A stretch of DNA of 64,000 nt from Blautia schinkii DSM 10518. GTDB lineage: Bacteria > Bacillota > Clostridia > Lachnospirales > Lachnospiraceae. The position numbers and the translations under genes are program-made. The stretch lies in assembly GCA_000702025.1 (NCBI GenBank), contig JNKJ01000026.1:30410-94409 (forward strand). Reading direction: 5' to 3'. The notes under the pieces are model-generated. The model made no database searches, had not been told where the DNA came from, and saw only the letters and a program-made list of their open reading frames with translations. Numbering within the stretch: the first letter of the stretch is position 1; each line of letters opens with the position of its first letter. Below are positions 26,555 to 35,944 of this stretch, one piece after another.

Positions 26555-28078
26555 ATGATCAGGGTACTGTTTGTGGACGATGAGGTTCTGGCCATGGATT
26601 ATCTTCAGAATATGATTTCCTGGGAGGAGCATGGCTTTTTAGTGGTGGGACATGCGCGCAGTGGAAAAAAAGCGTTGGAAATGTATGACAGGGAGAAGCC
26701 GGATATTGTCATTTCCGACATTAAAATGCAGGGAATGGATGGCCTGGAGCTGGCCCAGCGTCTTAAAGAAAAAGACCCCGGTGTGATTGTGATCCTATTG
26801 TCTGCCTATAAGGATTTTGAATATGCGCAAAAGGGCTTTGAATATGGTGTTTCTAATTACCTTCTGAAGCATGAGCTCTGTGAGGAAAAGCTTCTGTATG
26901 AACTGGAGAAGGTGAAAAAGAAGCTTTCCGAGAACGAGCAGAGAAAGAAAATTTACTATAAATATTTTACGAAACAGCTTATTTATAACCAGGCGGAGGA
27001 TATGGAGCTTCCGGAACTGGGGAACAGCTTTTTCCTGGTCATGCTTCATAAGGAGGACCGCTTTGTCCATGGCTCATTTGTGGAACAAGGGTGGACGCAG
27101 GAGGAAACAGCTGTGTTGATGCGGTCATTGGAGGAAACGGTGGAGGACATTATGTTTATCTCCAGTGTATTGTTGAATTTGAATACGTTTATCGTGCTCT
27201 ATGGTATTGGTGATATTAACAGCAGATATACCATAAGCAGCCGCATCGGACAAATGTGCCGCAGGATTGGAAACAGTCTTTGCGATGTGGAGGGGTGTGG
27301 GTTCAATCTCATCCACAGTGATCAAATAAGAAAAAATGAGATCAGCCGGGTATTTCAAAAAATGTCGGCACAAGTCCGCCGCAGCGTATTCTGGAAGCCC
27401 TGTTGTATATATCCGCTGTCTCGTCTGAAGGAATCCGGCGAGGAGGAGAAAATATCCTGGAACGAGCAGCAGGAGGAGCTGCGGCAGATGATCTGCAATC
27501 TGGAAGGAGGAATTCCGGAATTTATCTGCGGCCTTTTCGAGATGGTACGGCTGCCGGAATATAATCTCAGGGCTCTGCGTGAACTGGTCTATATGCTGGA
27601 AAATCTCATGCGTGAGCTGGAAAATAAAGAGGGGATTGCTTATCCTGAGGAGGAAGAGGCAACAGGAAGCAGGATAGAGGACATTCAGGAATATTATAAA
27701 GAACGAGCTGTCCGTATCTGCCGGGAGATTTCCGAGCAGGAAGACCAGCAGTATTCCGGTGTGGTCCGGGAAATAATCCGGTATATCCGCCAGAATTTCA
27801 GAGAGGAGCTGAGCCTGGAAATCCTGGGAGAGGAGTTCGGGATGAATGGAGTTTACCTGGGACAGGTTTTTAAAAAAGAAACAGGGGTGACCTTCCTGAA
27901 ATATCTTACAAATATTCGAATAGAAGAGGCGAAACGACTTCTGGATGACGGAAAGCTGAACATTGCCCAGGTGTCTGATATGGTGGGATATAAGACCAGT
28001 CAGTATTTCAGCCAGATATTTGCGAAAACAGCAGGAGTGACGCCGCAGGAGTATCGTAAATGGAGCAAAAAGAGATAA
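26555..28078 (+). CDS. Response regulator with AraC-type DNA-binding domain, YesN type
   Basis: 507 residues: a receiver domain (about 1-120; VDDEVL near the start, phosphorylated Asp in DIVISDIKMQGMDGLEL, Lys in NYLLKHELCE), a long middle region, and two AraC helix-turn-helix motifs at the C-terminus (LSLEILGEEFGMNGVYLGQV and IAQVSDMVGYKTSQYFSQIF). GAGGAGGGG lies before the ATG. The kinase gene overlaps its 3' end by 19 bp. In this locus the regulator comes first, the reverse of the pair at 10245-13635. A 32-bp element found both before this gene and before the solute-binding protein gene suggests that it activates both. Confidence 0.92.
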   Translation: MIRVLFVDDEVLAMDYLQNMISWEEHGFLVVGHARSGKKALEMYDREKPDIVISDIKMQGMDGLELAQRLKEKDPGVIVILLSAYKDFEYAQKGFEYGVSNYLLKHELCEEKLLYELEKVKKKLSENEQRKKIYYKYFTKQLIYNQAEDMELPELGNSFFLVMLHKEDRFVHGSFVEQGWTQEETAVLMRSLEETVEDIMFISSVLLNLNTFIVLYGIGDINSRYTISSRIGQMCRRIGNSLCDVEGCGFNLIHSDQIRKNEISRVFQKMSAQVRRSVFWKPCCIYPLSRLKESGEEEKISWNEQQEELRQMICNLEGGIPEFICGLFEMVRLPEYNLRALRELVYMLENLMRELENKEGIAYPEEEEATGSRIEDIQEYYKERAVRICREISEQEDQQYSGVVREIIRYIRQNFREELSLEILGEEFGMNGVYLGQVFKKETGVTFLKYLTNIRIEEAKRLLDDGKLNIAQVSDMVGYKTSQYFSQIFAKTAGVTPQEYRKWSKKR

Positions 28079-29859
28079 AAAAGAGAAAGTATCTGAAAAA
28101 ACGTATATTAAGAAACATTTTTATTGTGCTGAGTATTTCCATGCTCACGGCAACCGGAATCAGCTATCTGTACTTTTCACGGGTAGTGCGGGAACAGAAG
28201 ATTTCGGACGAAAGTTGGAAACAGGAGCAGGTGGCAGGCAGCCTTAGATTTATGGTGGAGGATATCCGTAACCTTTGCAGAAGTATGATTGTGGACGATG
28301 AACTTCAGGGGATTGCGGAGGACAGCGGAGAGCTGACAGCGTTTGAACAGGTCAAGAAAAAAGATACGATCTCTAAGCGGCTGAGATTTTATAATAGCCT
28401 TCGTCCGTACATACGGGGTTCCTTTATTGAGATGGAGAACGGAGAGGACTACAGCAGCAGTGTGTCCAGCCAGGAGAAGGATTATTTAAAACAACGCACG
28501 TCTATCCAGGCGCTGAAAACTTATAAAGAGCATCCGGACTGGGTGTTCTCGGATCCGTACTATGGAAATGACACTTGGGATTATGATGAAATTATCTGCT
28601 TTAGAGCTGCTATTTTGGATAAATATAGTTATGGAAAAAGGATAGGAACCTTATACCTGGAAATCGCTTTGGATGCTTTTAGAGAACCGGCAGAAACATA
28701 TGGCGAAGAATATGAAAATGTGTGTCTTACCGGAAACGAAGGAGTAATTCTATATCAGGTAAACCCGGAGGAGGAACGGCATACCATCGGCAGCCTTCTG
28801 GAGAAGGAGAATGACTGGCGCCAGGAGGGTGTACATCGTGTGGACGGAGGATATCTGATCTGTAAAGACATTGAGGATACGGGCTGGAAGCTCTATACGT
28901 GGATTACGAACACCTATTTGAGGGAACGTTCGGATTTTGTACTGAAGTTTTTCTTTTTATCCTTTGTTTTTTCCCTGGCTGCCATTCTGCTGAGTACAGG
29001 GCGGATGGTAGAAGAAATTATAAGGCCTATTTCCACCTTGTCCCGCAAGATGGAGGAAACCCATTATGACAAGCTGGTGGTGCAGGATATGGTAAATACA
29101 GGGGATGAGATTCAAACCCTGTATGAATGCTATAATGATATGGTAGAGGAAATCCAGCGGGGAATAGACCAGAGAATCCTTTATGAACGCCAGCAAAAGG
29201 ACATGGAGTTCGACATTATGCTGTCCCAGATTAATCCTCATTATCTGTATAATGTGCTGAATACAGTGGTGTATCTTGCGGCTGCCGGGAAGAATAAGGA
29301 TGTGGTGCAGCTTGCAAATCTTCTGATCTTCAGTCTTCAGGAAACTCTGCGGATTGGGGAGAAGAATGTGGAAACCACGGTGGAAAAAGAGCTGGAGCTT
29401 ACAGAATGCTATCTAAAAATACAGGAGTATCGCTATCCGGATGCTTTTCAAGTGGAAATACAATGTGAGGAGGAGCTGAAAAACTACAGCGTGCCGAAAA
29501 CGATCATCCAGCCGCTGGTAGAGAATGCGATTCTTCATGGAATCCTTCCTATGGAAGAGAAGGGCACTGTGCGCATTTGTATTACGCGGGAGGAGGAGAT
29601 GCTGTGCGTGAGGGTGACAGATGACGGGGAAGGAATTTCTGAGGAACGTCTGCAGCTTTTCCGGAGAGGCGAGGCGATTGTTTATGGAAATAGTGAGCGA
29701 AAGCATATCGGTATCAGCAATGTAAGAGACAGGATTAGTTATCTTTACGGAGAACCTTATGGAATGTGGATTGAACGGCTGCCTGAAAGAGGAACAAGAG
29801 TGACGCTTCACCTGCCCCTTAAGCCGGAATCAAAGGAAGAGCCGGCACAGCCTCTGTAA
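28060..29859 (+). CDS. Two-component sensor histidine kinase, YesM type
   Basis: 599 residues. A basic start (KKRKYLKKRILR) and membrane helix (about 19-40) lead into an extracytoplasmic sensor domain (about 41-285), a second helix (about 290-312), a HAMP-like linker, the His_kinase domain with QINPHYLYNVLNTVVYL and a HATPase domain (VENAILHGIL, DDGEGI). It is the partner of the overlapping response regulator. The following transporter operon, after 117 bp, is its likely target. As with other members of the family, it probably senses a sugar outside the cell. Confidence 0.92.
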   Translation: MEQKEIKKRKYLKKRILRNIFIVLSISMLTATGISYLYFSRVVREQKISDESWKQEQVAGSLRFMVEDIRNLCRSMIVDDELQGIAEDSGELTAFEQVKKKDTISKRLRFYNSLRPYIRGSFIEMENGEDYSSSVSSQEKDYLKQRTSIQALKTYKEHPDWVFSDPYYGNDTWDYDEIICFRAAILDKYSYGKRIGTLYLEIALDAFREPAETYGEEYENVCLTGNEGVILYQVNPEEERHTIGSLLEKENDWRQEGVHRVDGGYLICKDIEDTGWKLYTWITNTYLRERSDFVLKFFFLSFVFSLAAILLSTGRMVEEIIRPISTLSRKMEETHYDKLVVQDMVNTGDEIQTLYECYNDMVEEIQRGIDQRILYERQQKDMEFDIMLSQINPHYLYNVLNTVVYLAAAGKNKDVVQLANLLIFSLQETLRIGEKNVETTVEKELELTECYLKIQEYRYPDAFQVEIQCEEELKNYSVPKTIIQPLVENAILHGILPMEEKGTVRICITREEEMLCVRVTDDGEGISEERLQLFRRGEAIVYGNSERKHIGISNVRDRISYLYGEPYGMWIERLPERGTRVTLHLPLKPESKEEPAQPL

Positions 29860-29878
29860 ATGCAGGGAACAATGGCGG

Positions 29879-29910
29879 ACTATAAAATGCGAACAAAATC
29901 TTGAGAATGT
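29879..29910 (+). promoter_or_regulatory. Element shared with the response regulator promoter region
   Basis: ACTATAAAATGCGAACAAAA followed by TCT; a gap-free match to 26439-26470. It ends 66 bp before the solute-binding protein start at 29977. A 10-bp-arm inverted repeat (29927-29958) lies between it and the gene. Confidence 0.5.
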
Positions 29911-29926
29911 AATATAGGAAAACAGT

Positions 29927-29958
29927 TTTTAAGATGGTAAGCTGTGTACATCTTAAAA
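29927..29958. promoter_or_regulatory. Inverted repeat in the leader of the second solute-binding protein gene
   Basis: Perfect arms TTTTAAGATG (29927-29936) and CATCTTAAAA (29949-29958), 12 nt apart, ending 18 bp before the start codon. It could be an operator or a leader hairpin close to the ribosome site. Confidence 0.45.
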
Positions 29959-29976
29959 CGAAGGGAGATACGAAAT

Positions 29977-31296
29977 ATGAAAAATCGTATGAAAAAGACA
30001 GCTGCATGGCTGTTGACGGCTGCAATGACGACAGGACTTATGGGCGGAACAGTTACCGTGAGTGCAGCGGAGGATTACAGTGGGGAGCTTCCCCAGGATT
30101 ATGAAGGTACTCTTACTATGTGGGGATGGGATGATACCTGGTATGAGGCAATGACCAAAGCCTTTAACGAAAAATATCCCAATGTAAAATTTGAGTACAC
30201 ACCAATGGCAAACGGAGATACTCTTCAGAAATACCAGACAGCAATTGCTTCCGGTACAGAGCTCCCGGATATAGGCTGGGCGATCATTGATTCCAGAGCG
30301 AAAGTATTTGAACTGGATATGTGGGAAGATTTATCGGCAGACCCATATAATTTTGACATCAACGAGGTATATGAATTTACCCATCCTAAACTGGTAAATT
30401 CCAAAGGTCAGGTGTGCGGAATAGAAAATGGCCTGAATCCTGCAGGGCTTGCATATAGAAAGGATTTGGCAAAAGAATATTTAGGAACAGACGACAGGGA
30501 GGAATTAGAAGCAATGTTCCCAACCTGGGAAGCGTTTATCGAAAAGGGAAAAGAAGTGTATGAAAAGAGCGGCGGAGAAATACATATGCTTCAGGGAATT
30601 GCAGACGCACAACAGTTTATCCGTGAGCAGGATGGAAAATCCTGGATTGAAGACGGTGTTATCAAGGTAACAGACGCATTGCAGCGCTCACTGGAGCTGG
30701 CTTGTGAACTGCGTGACAATAATGTGGTAGATAAGCTGGAGGCATGGTCGCCTGCATGGTACGCTTCTTTTGGAGAGGGAAAACATATTTTTGGAGGCTG
30801 CGCTACCTGGTCTATTCCGTTTAATATCGTACCCAACGATCCCGAAGGAGAGACAACTGGTCATTGGGGACTTATGAGCGCGCCAGAGGGGAATATCAGC
30901 TGGGGCGGAACTACCATCGGAATTTCAAAAACCTGTGAGGATAAACGTCTCGCATGGGAGTTTGTGAAGTTTGCCACATTGTCTACAGAGGGAGCAGAGG
31001 CGCTTAATTCTATCGGCTTTTTAACCAGCGCAAAGAAGCCTTATGAAGAAAAACCGGAGCTGAAACAAATGAGCAGCCCGTGGTTCGGAGACCAGGATCT
31101 GGGAGCAATGTTTATGGATGAAATTATTCCTAATATTAAGACAAGACCTATGAACTTTGATGATAATGTGATTCATGAAACTCTGAATCTGATTACGACA
31201 GCCCTGAATAATGACCGGGATATGACTGCTGAGGATGCAATCGAACAGTTAAAAGAAGAATTAGAAATGAAGCTTCCGGATTATACAGTGGAATAG
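29977..31296 (+). CDS. Sugar ABC transporter solute-binding protein (family 1)
   Basis: 439 residues. The signal peptide (MKNRMKKTAAWLLTAAMTTG) is followed by LMGGTVTVSAAEDYSG, again with no lipobox Cys, like the first binding protein at 13921. The mature part is a family-1 binding protein (TLTMWGWDDTWYEAMTKAFN, IASGTELPDIGWAI, then WEFVKFATLSTEGAEALN near the end). Start at the ATG with AAGGGAGA 7 nt upstream, not an in-frame ATG at 29944. An intrinsic terminator at 31306-31335 separates it from the permease genes. The enzymes that follow suggest a beta-galactoside oligosaccharide as ligand (inference). Confidence 0.9.
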   Translation: MKNRMKKTAAWLLTAAMTTGLMGGTVTVSAAEDYSGELPQDYEGTLTMWGWDDTWYEAMTKAFNEKYPNVKFEYTPMANGDTLQKYQTAIASGTELPDIGWAIIDSRAKVFELDMWEDLSADPYNFDINEVYEFTHPKLVNSKGQVCGIENGLNPAGLAYRKDLAKEYLGTDDREELEAMFPTWEAFIEKGKEVYEKSGGEIHMLQGIADAQQFIREQDGKSWIEDGVIKVTDALQRSLELACELRDNNVVDKLEAWSPAWYASFGEGKHIFGGCATWSIPFNIVPNDPEGETTGHWGLMSAPEGNISWGGTTIGISKTCEDKRLAWEFVKFATLSTEGAEALNSIGFLTSAKKPYEEKPELKQMSSPWFGDQDLGAMFMDEIIPNIKTRPMNFDDNVIHETLNLITTALNNDRDMTAEDAIEQLKEELEMKLPDYTVE

Positions 31297-31305
31297 GAAC
31301 CTATC

Positions 31306-31335
31306 AAGGACGCTGTGTGATGCAGCGTCCTTTTT
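31306..31335 (+). terminator. Terminator/attenuator between solute-binding protein and permease genes
   Basis: Perfect 10-bp stem AAGGACGCTG (31306-31315) and CAGCGTCCTT (31323-31332), 7-nt loop, then TTT (five T in all with the arm). A strong intrinsic terminator inside the operon; partial read-through would give much more binding protein than permease. Confidence 0.85.
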
Positions 31336-31370
31336 GTACCCAAAATTCAGAGAAAGTGGAGGAGAAAACA

Positions 31371-32282
31371 GTGAAAAGAACAAAGAAAACATTGACCAAA
31401 TGGCCTGTTATTTTTCTGGCTCCGTATTTTATATTTTACTTTATGTTTTTCGTTTATCCGACCCTGTATTCCTTTTTTATCAGTTTGACTGACTGGGATA
31501 CGGTTATGGGAGTAGCAAACCGGAAGCTCATTGGATTTGCCAATTATCTTCGCGTCTTTACAAAGGATAAATTATTTTTTAAAGCAATGGGAAATACCTT
31601 TTTATTTATGATCATATACATACCGATTTTAATCCTGGGAGGAATTGCCCTGGCAGTGCTTTTATATAAGCTGACAAAAACAAGGCGTCTGTTCCAGACC
31701 ATAAACATCCTTCCCTATATTACCACTCCGGTGGCCATTGGTATGATCTTTTCTTTTATGTTTGACTGGTCTACCGGTATCATCAATAATGTTTTGATGA
31801 AAAGCGGAATCATAGAAGAGGGGATCAACTGGCTGGGAGGTGAGGCTACGGCCAGACTGGTTGTCATTTTTCTGATCGTGTGGAAAAACTTGGGCTACTA
31901 TCTTTTGATTTACCTTGCGGCATTGTCCACAGTGCCGGAAGATATTTCAGAAGCAGCCATGGTGGACGGAGCCAATAAATGGCAGGTGTTCTGGAAAATC
32001 ACGTTCCCGTATTTAAGACCCATTACGATTTTCCTTGTGCTTACCAGTATTATCAGCGGCTTCCAGCTCTTTGACGAGCCTTACCTGCTGTTCAGTAATA
32101 TTAACTCTGTTCTGGGCGGTCCCGGCCGTTCCTGTATGACAGCCATGATGTATTTCTTTGACCAGACCTTTAAGAGCTCTACCAAGCTTGGATATGGCGC
32201 GGCTGTCTCATATACCATCTTTGTGATCATCTTGGTGGTGAGCGGCATTGTTTCAAAAATTGTTAATAAGAAGGAGGACTGA
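31371..32282 (+). CDS. Sugar ABC transporter permease, MalF type
   Basis: 303 residues, six predicted helices, EAA loop EDISEAAMVDGANKWQVFWK. The start is a GTG with GGAGGA upstream; in-frame codons further upstream overlap the terminator hairpin and are not used. The MalG-type gene begins 2 bp after its stop. The ATPase is not encoded in this window. Confidence 0.9.
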   Translation: MKRTKKTLTKWPVIFLAPYFIFYFMFFVYPTLYSFFISLTDWDTVMGVANRKLIGFANYLRVFTKDKLFFKAMGNTFLFMIIYIPILILGGIALAVLLYKLTKTRRLFQTINILPYITTPVAIGMIFSFMFDWSTGIINNVLMKSGIIEEGINWLGGEATARLVVIFLIVWKNLGYYLLIYLAALSTVPEDISEAAMVDGANKWQVFWKITFPYLRPITIFLVLTSIISGFQLFDEPYLLFSNINSVLGGPGRSCMTAMMYFFDQTFKSSTKLGYGAAVSYTIFVIILVVSGIVSKIVNKKED

Positions 32283-32284
32283 TC

Positions 32285-33100
32285 ATGACAAAATTAAAGA
32301 AATCCTTGTATGTGATACCACTTACGATTATCAGCATTATCTCCGTCATACCTTTTTATTTCATTGTATCTATGGCAACTCATAATACAGGAGAAATATA
32401 CAGGGGAGAGTTTCTGACTTTTGGAAGTAAGCTGGTGGAAAACATCCAGACCATTATCTCCGGCGGATTTTTGAAATATTACTGGAACAGCTTTTATACC
32501 TCTATGTTTGCGGCGGTTATCTGTCTGGCGGTGAGCCTTATGGCTGCTTATGGACTGACGGTATATAAATATAAGCTGCGCTCCTTCATCAGCAGATTTA
32601 TTCTTGCAAGCATGATGATTCCCGGACAGATCAGTCTTTTGGGATACACGGTGGAGATGAGAAACCTGGGGCTGATGAACACACATTGGCCGCTTGTATT
32701 TACCTGGGCTGCCAGTGCGTACAGTGTGTACTTTGTTTCTCAGTTTATGAAAAGTTCGCTGCCGATGGAACTGGTGGAAAGTGCCAGGATAGATGGCTGC
32801 GGAGAATTCAAAACCTTTATAAGTATTGCGGTCCCTATGGTAAAACCGGCAATCGGAACACAATTCATGCTTGTGTTTCTTTGGTCATGGAATAACTTCC
32901 TGATGCCCAGCACAGTGCTTACACAAAGTGATAAGTTTACGGTTCCTCTGGGTATTCAAACATTGGCTACCGCTTATACACAGGACTGGGGCGCAAGAGG
33001 CGCGGCGCTTGCTATCTCCGTACTGCCCATATTAATCATTTTCGCAATCGGTTCAAAATACTTTATCAAGGGACTTGCAGCCGGAGCGGTAAAAGGATAA
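32285..33100 (+). CDS. Sugar ABC transporter permease, MalG type
   Basis: 271 residues with six predicted helices and the EAA loop MELVESARIDGCGEFKTFIS. The C-terminus GLAAGAVKG is typical. It lies 2 bp after the MalF-type gene, with AGGAGG inside the end of that gene. It pairs with that permease and the binding protein at 29977. Confidence 0.92.
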   Translation: MTKLKKSLYVIPLTIISIISVIPFYFIVSMATHNTGEIYRGEFLTFGSKLVENIQTIISGGFLKYYWNSFYTSMFAAVICLAVSLMAAYGLTVYKYKLRSFISRFILASMMIPGQISLLGYTVEMRNLGLMNTHWPLVFTWAASAYSVYFVSQFMKSSLPMELVESARIDGCGEFKTFISIAVPMVKPAIGTQFMLVFLWSWNNFLMPSTVLTQSDKFTVPLGIQTLATAYTQDWGARGAALAISVLPILIIFAIGSKYFIKGLAAGAVKG

Positions 33101-33140
33101 GTATGTCCGGGATTTTTTGCGGGAGGAGAATGATTTAAAT

Positions 33141-33863
33141 ATGAAAAAAAGAAAAGGGGGCTTTGCCTGTCTGGGAGACAGTATCACCAGTGAACAGATG
33201 ACGGGGATAGGTACTCTCATCTGTAGAAAGCTGGAAACGCCTCTGTTTGGTAACTTTGCCTGCGGATGGGCGACAGGTTCCGACTGGCACCGGGATGGAA
33301 ATATTCTGACGCAGTTTTCACTGGAAGTACCGATAAACAGTTTTTGCGCTGAAAATGTTTTGTCAAATCAAGTTTTCCGACTGCTGCAGCAGGCACAGGA
33401 TACAGGCTGCAGCCCGGCAATTGTTTATATTGCGATTTCGGCAAATGACGGTGCAAACGGAGGATATGCGGAGAAAAGCCCGGTTCCTCTGGTGGATGAT
33501 GCGGAGCAGATTTGTGCTTTGGAATATAGTCAATTGACAAGAACAAGTCTTGCCGGTGCGTTGAGATGGGCAATAGAAACAATTCAGAGAAATTTTTCTG
33601 ATATAAGAATCTACGCGGCATCGCCGTTGCAGGCTTATGCACCAGGATATGAGGAAGGGGCTTTGTCTGAGCAGGTGCTGTTGCTGAAGCGGGAAATTAT
33701 TCAAAAAGTATGTGTCTGCTGTGGGATTACCTTTATAGACTCTTATTATGAGAGTGGTTTTACTAAGGAAATTGCTAAAAACCATGGCGAGGTACATCCT
33801 GATACGGAATGGGCTGACAGGATTGCGGATTATGTGGCGGGTAAGATTTCCGAGAATTTGTAA
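33141..33863 (+). CDS. SGNH/GDSL family esterase-like hydrolase
   Basis: 240 residues. Block I CLGDSITSE gives the nucleophile Ser14; block III is seen in AISANDGANGG and block V as HPDTEWADRIADYV near the C-terminus with the Asp-x-x-His-like pair. No signal peptide, so it acts inside the cell. In a galactosidase operon that also holds a CE7 acetyl esterase, it most likely removes acetyl or similar ester groups from the imported sugar; this is inference, and the substrate is unknown. The ATG at 33141 is 12 nt after GGAGGAG; an in-frame TTG at 33117 precedes that site and is rejected. Confidence 0.8.
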   Translation: MKKRKGGFACLGDSITSEQMTGIGTLICRKLETPLFGNFACGWATGSDWHRDGNILTQFSLEVPINSFCAENVLSNQVFRLLQQAQDTGCSPAIVYIAISANDGANGGYAEKSPVPLVDDAEQICALEYSQLTRTSLAGALRWAIETIQRNFSDIRIYAASPLQAYAPGYEEGALSEQVLLLKREIIQKVCVCCGITFIDSYYESGFTKEIAKNHGEVHPDTEWADRIADYVAGKISENL

Positions 33864-33913
33864 AAGAGCAAACTTACGATAACTTAATAAACAGAGACAT
33901 GAGGATGGATAAT

Positions 33914-35944
33914 ATGAGCAAAAAATTAATTTACGGCGGTGATTACTATCCCGAGCAATGGCTGGATAAGCCGGAGGTATTAGAAAAAGATATCGAATTT
34001 CTGAAGGCTGCAAAGATGAACCTGGTAAGCCTTGGCGTATTCGCATGGTCGGAGCTGGAGCCGAGAGAAGGGGAATATCATCTGGAATGGATGGAAAATA
34101 TCATCAACCGTCTGTATGAAAACGGGATTTCCGTAATGCTGGCCACGCCTTCCGGGGCGAAGCCCAGGTGGATTGCCGCAAAATATCCTGAGGTACTTCG
34201 GGTTACAGATAAGGGTGAAAGAAATCTTTTTGGTGAGCGGCACAATCACTGCTATACCTCCCCGGTTTACCGGGAGAAGGTAAGAATCATGAATACCCGT
34301 CTGGCAGAGCGGTTTGGGAAACATCCGGCTGTGGTGATGTGGCATATCTCCAATGAATATGGCGGGGAATGCTACTGTGAATTGTGTCAGCAGGCTTTCC
34401 GGGAATGGCTGGAAAGAAAATACGGCACGATTGAAAAACTGAATCAGGCTTGGTGGACGCGGTTCTGGAATCATACCTATACCTCATTTGAAGAGGTGGA
34501 AGCTCCTTCATCACTGGGTGAAAAAAGTGTACACGGTTTGAACCTGGATTGGAAGCGCTTTGTATCTGACCAGACCATTGATTTTATGAAGCAGGAAATT
34601 CAGGCTTTGCGGGACGCAGGGGCCATGCAGCCCTGTACTGCAAATATGATGTATGATTTCCAGGGGATTAATTACGGAAAAATGCAGGAATTTGTGGATG
34701 TGATTTCCTGGGATACTTACCCGCTGTGGCATAAAACCGATGATATCCTGGTGGCCTTTGACAACGGAATGCAGCACGATTATATGAGAAGCCTGAAACA
34801 AAAACCGTTTTTGATTATGGAATCCTGTCCGACTGCTACTAACTGGCAGGGAGTGAGTAAGCTGAAAAAGCCGGGAACTCTTATGAATGCATCACTTCAG
34901 ACCATAGCCCACGGCGGTGACAGCGTACAGTATTTCCAGGTACGTCAGAGCCGGGGAAGCTTTGAGAAATTTCATGGAGCTGTGATCGATCATTACGGCG
35001 GAATGGATACCCGCGTATTCCGTGAAATTTCCCAGGTGGGAGAAGAGCTGGAAAAGCTGGCAGAGCTTGCAGGAACCGGGGTCGAGGCACCGGCAGCACT
35101 CCTGTATGATGTGGAAAACCGCTGGGCCATGGAGGATGCCCAGGGGCCAAGAAATAAAGGGCTGTTTTATCATGAAGCAGCGGTGAAGTCCTATCAGGCA
35201 ATGAAACAATACGGGATGAATGTGGATGTGATTGATATGGACAAGTCTCTGGATTCTTATCGTGTGGTGGCTGCACCCATGCTGTATATGTTTCGGTCAG
35301 GTATTGAGGAAAAGCTCAGAGCATATGTAGAGAACGGCGGTATTCTGATTATGACCTACTGGAGCGGTATTGTGGATGAAACAGATCTGTGCCATCTGGG
35401 CGGAACGCCTCATGCACTGACGGATGTTCTGGGACTGCGGAGCGAAGAAATAGACGGTCTGTATGATTGGGAAACAAATACGGCGGTCCCAGTACAGGAG
35501 AATGCTCTTCATATCACGAAATCATATACCTGCTCTCATCTGTGCGAGCTGGTACGGCCCATGGGAGCAGAGACGCTGATGGAATACGGCGAAGACTTTT
35601 ACGCGGGAAAACCTGCCCTGACTGTGCACGACCATGGAAAAGGAAAGGCATATTATGTGTGCGCAGATATGGAGGCGGAATTTTATACGGATATTTACAA
35701 ATCAATATTCTTAAAGGCAGGGATTCAGCCGCTTCTCTCCGATATTCCGGAAGGTGTTGAAGTGTGCAGCCGTTGTACGGAAGAATATGAATATATTTTT
35801 GTCCAGAATTACAGTGAGCAGCCGGTTAAAGTCAGCATTCCTGAGAATGGAGAGCTGCTATCCGGTCAGTATGATGGAAGATTAGCCGGGCGCTCTTCGA
35901 TTGTATTAAAAAAGCGAAAAGACGGAGGAGTTTATGAAGTATAG
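33914..35944 (+). CDS. Beta-galactosidase, GH42
   Basis: 676 residues, intracellular, retaining beta-galactosidase. The N-terminus GGDYYPEQWLDKP and the region FAWSELEPREGEY are typical. Acid/base is Glu148 (HISNEYGG) and the nucleophile is Glu303 (LIMESCPTATNW). Cys113 and the cluster Cys153/155/158 match the zinc site of GH42 enzymes. The trimerisation domain and C-terminal beta domain follow. I prefer the ATG at 33914, 9 nt after GAGG; ATGs at 33899 and 33905 are possible. Its 3' end overlaps the GH35 gene by 11 bp. GH42 enzymes of gut bacteria often act on plant or milk galacto-oligosaccharides rather than lactose. Confidence 0.95.
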   Translation: MSKKLIYGGDYYPEQWLDKPEVLEKDIEFLKAAKMNLVSLGVFAWSELEPREGEYHLEWMENIINRLYENGISVMLATPSGAKPRWIAAKYPEVLRVTDKGERNLFGERHNHCYTSPVYREKVRIMNTRLAERFGKHPAVVMWHISNEYGGECYCELCQQAFREWLERKYGTIEKLNQAWWTRFWNHTYTSFEEVEAPSSLGEKSVHGLNLDWKRFVSDQTIDFMKQEIQALRDAGAMQPCTANMMYDFQGINYGKMQEFVDVISWDTYPLWHKTDDILVAFDNGMQHDYMRSLKQKPFLIMESCPTATNWQGVSKLKKPGTLMNASLQTIAHGGDSVQYFQVRQSRGSFEKFHGAVIDHYGGMDTRVFREISQVGEELEKLAELAGTGVEAPAALLYDVENRWAMEDAQGPRNKGLFYHEAAVKSYQAMKQYGMNVDVIDMDKSLDSYRVVAAPMLYMFRSGIEEKLRAYVENGGILIMTYWSGIVDETDLCHLGGTPHALTDVLGLRSEEIDGLYDWETNTAVPVQENALHITKSYTCSHLCELVRPMGAETLMEYGEDFYAGKPALTVHDHGKGKAYYVCADMEAEFYTDIYKSIFLKAGIQPLLSDIPEGVEVCSRCTEEYEYIFVQNYSEQPVKVSIPENGELLSGQYDGRLAGRSSIVLKKRKDGGVYEV

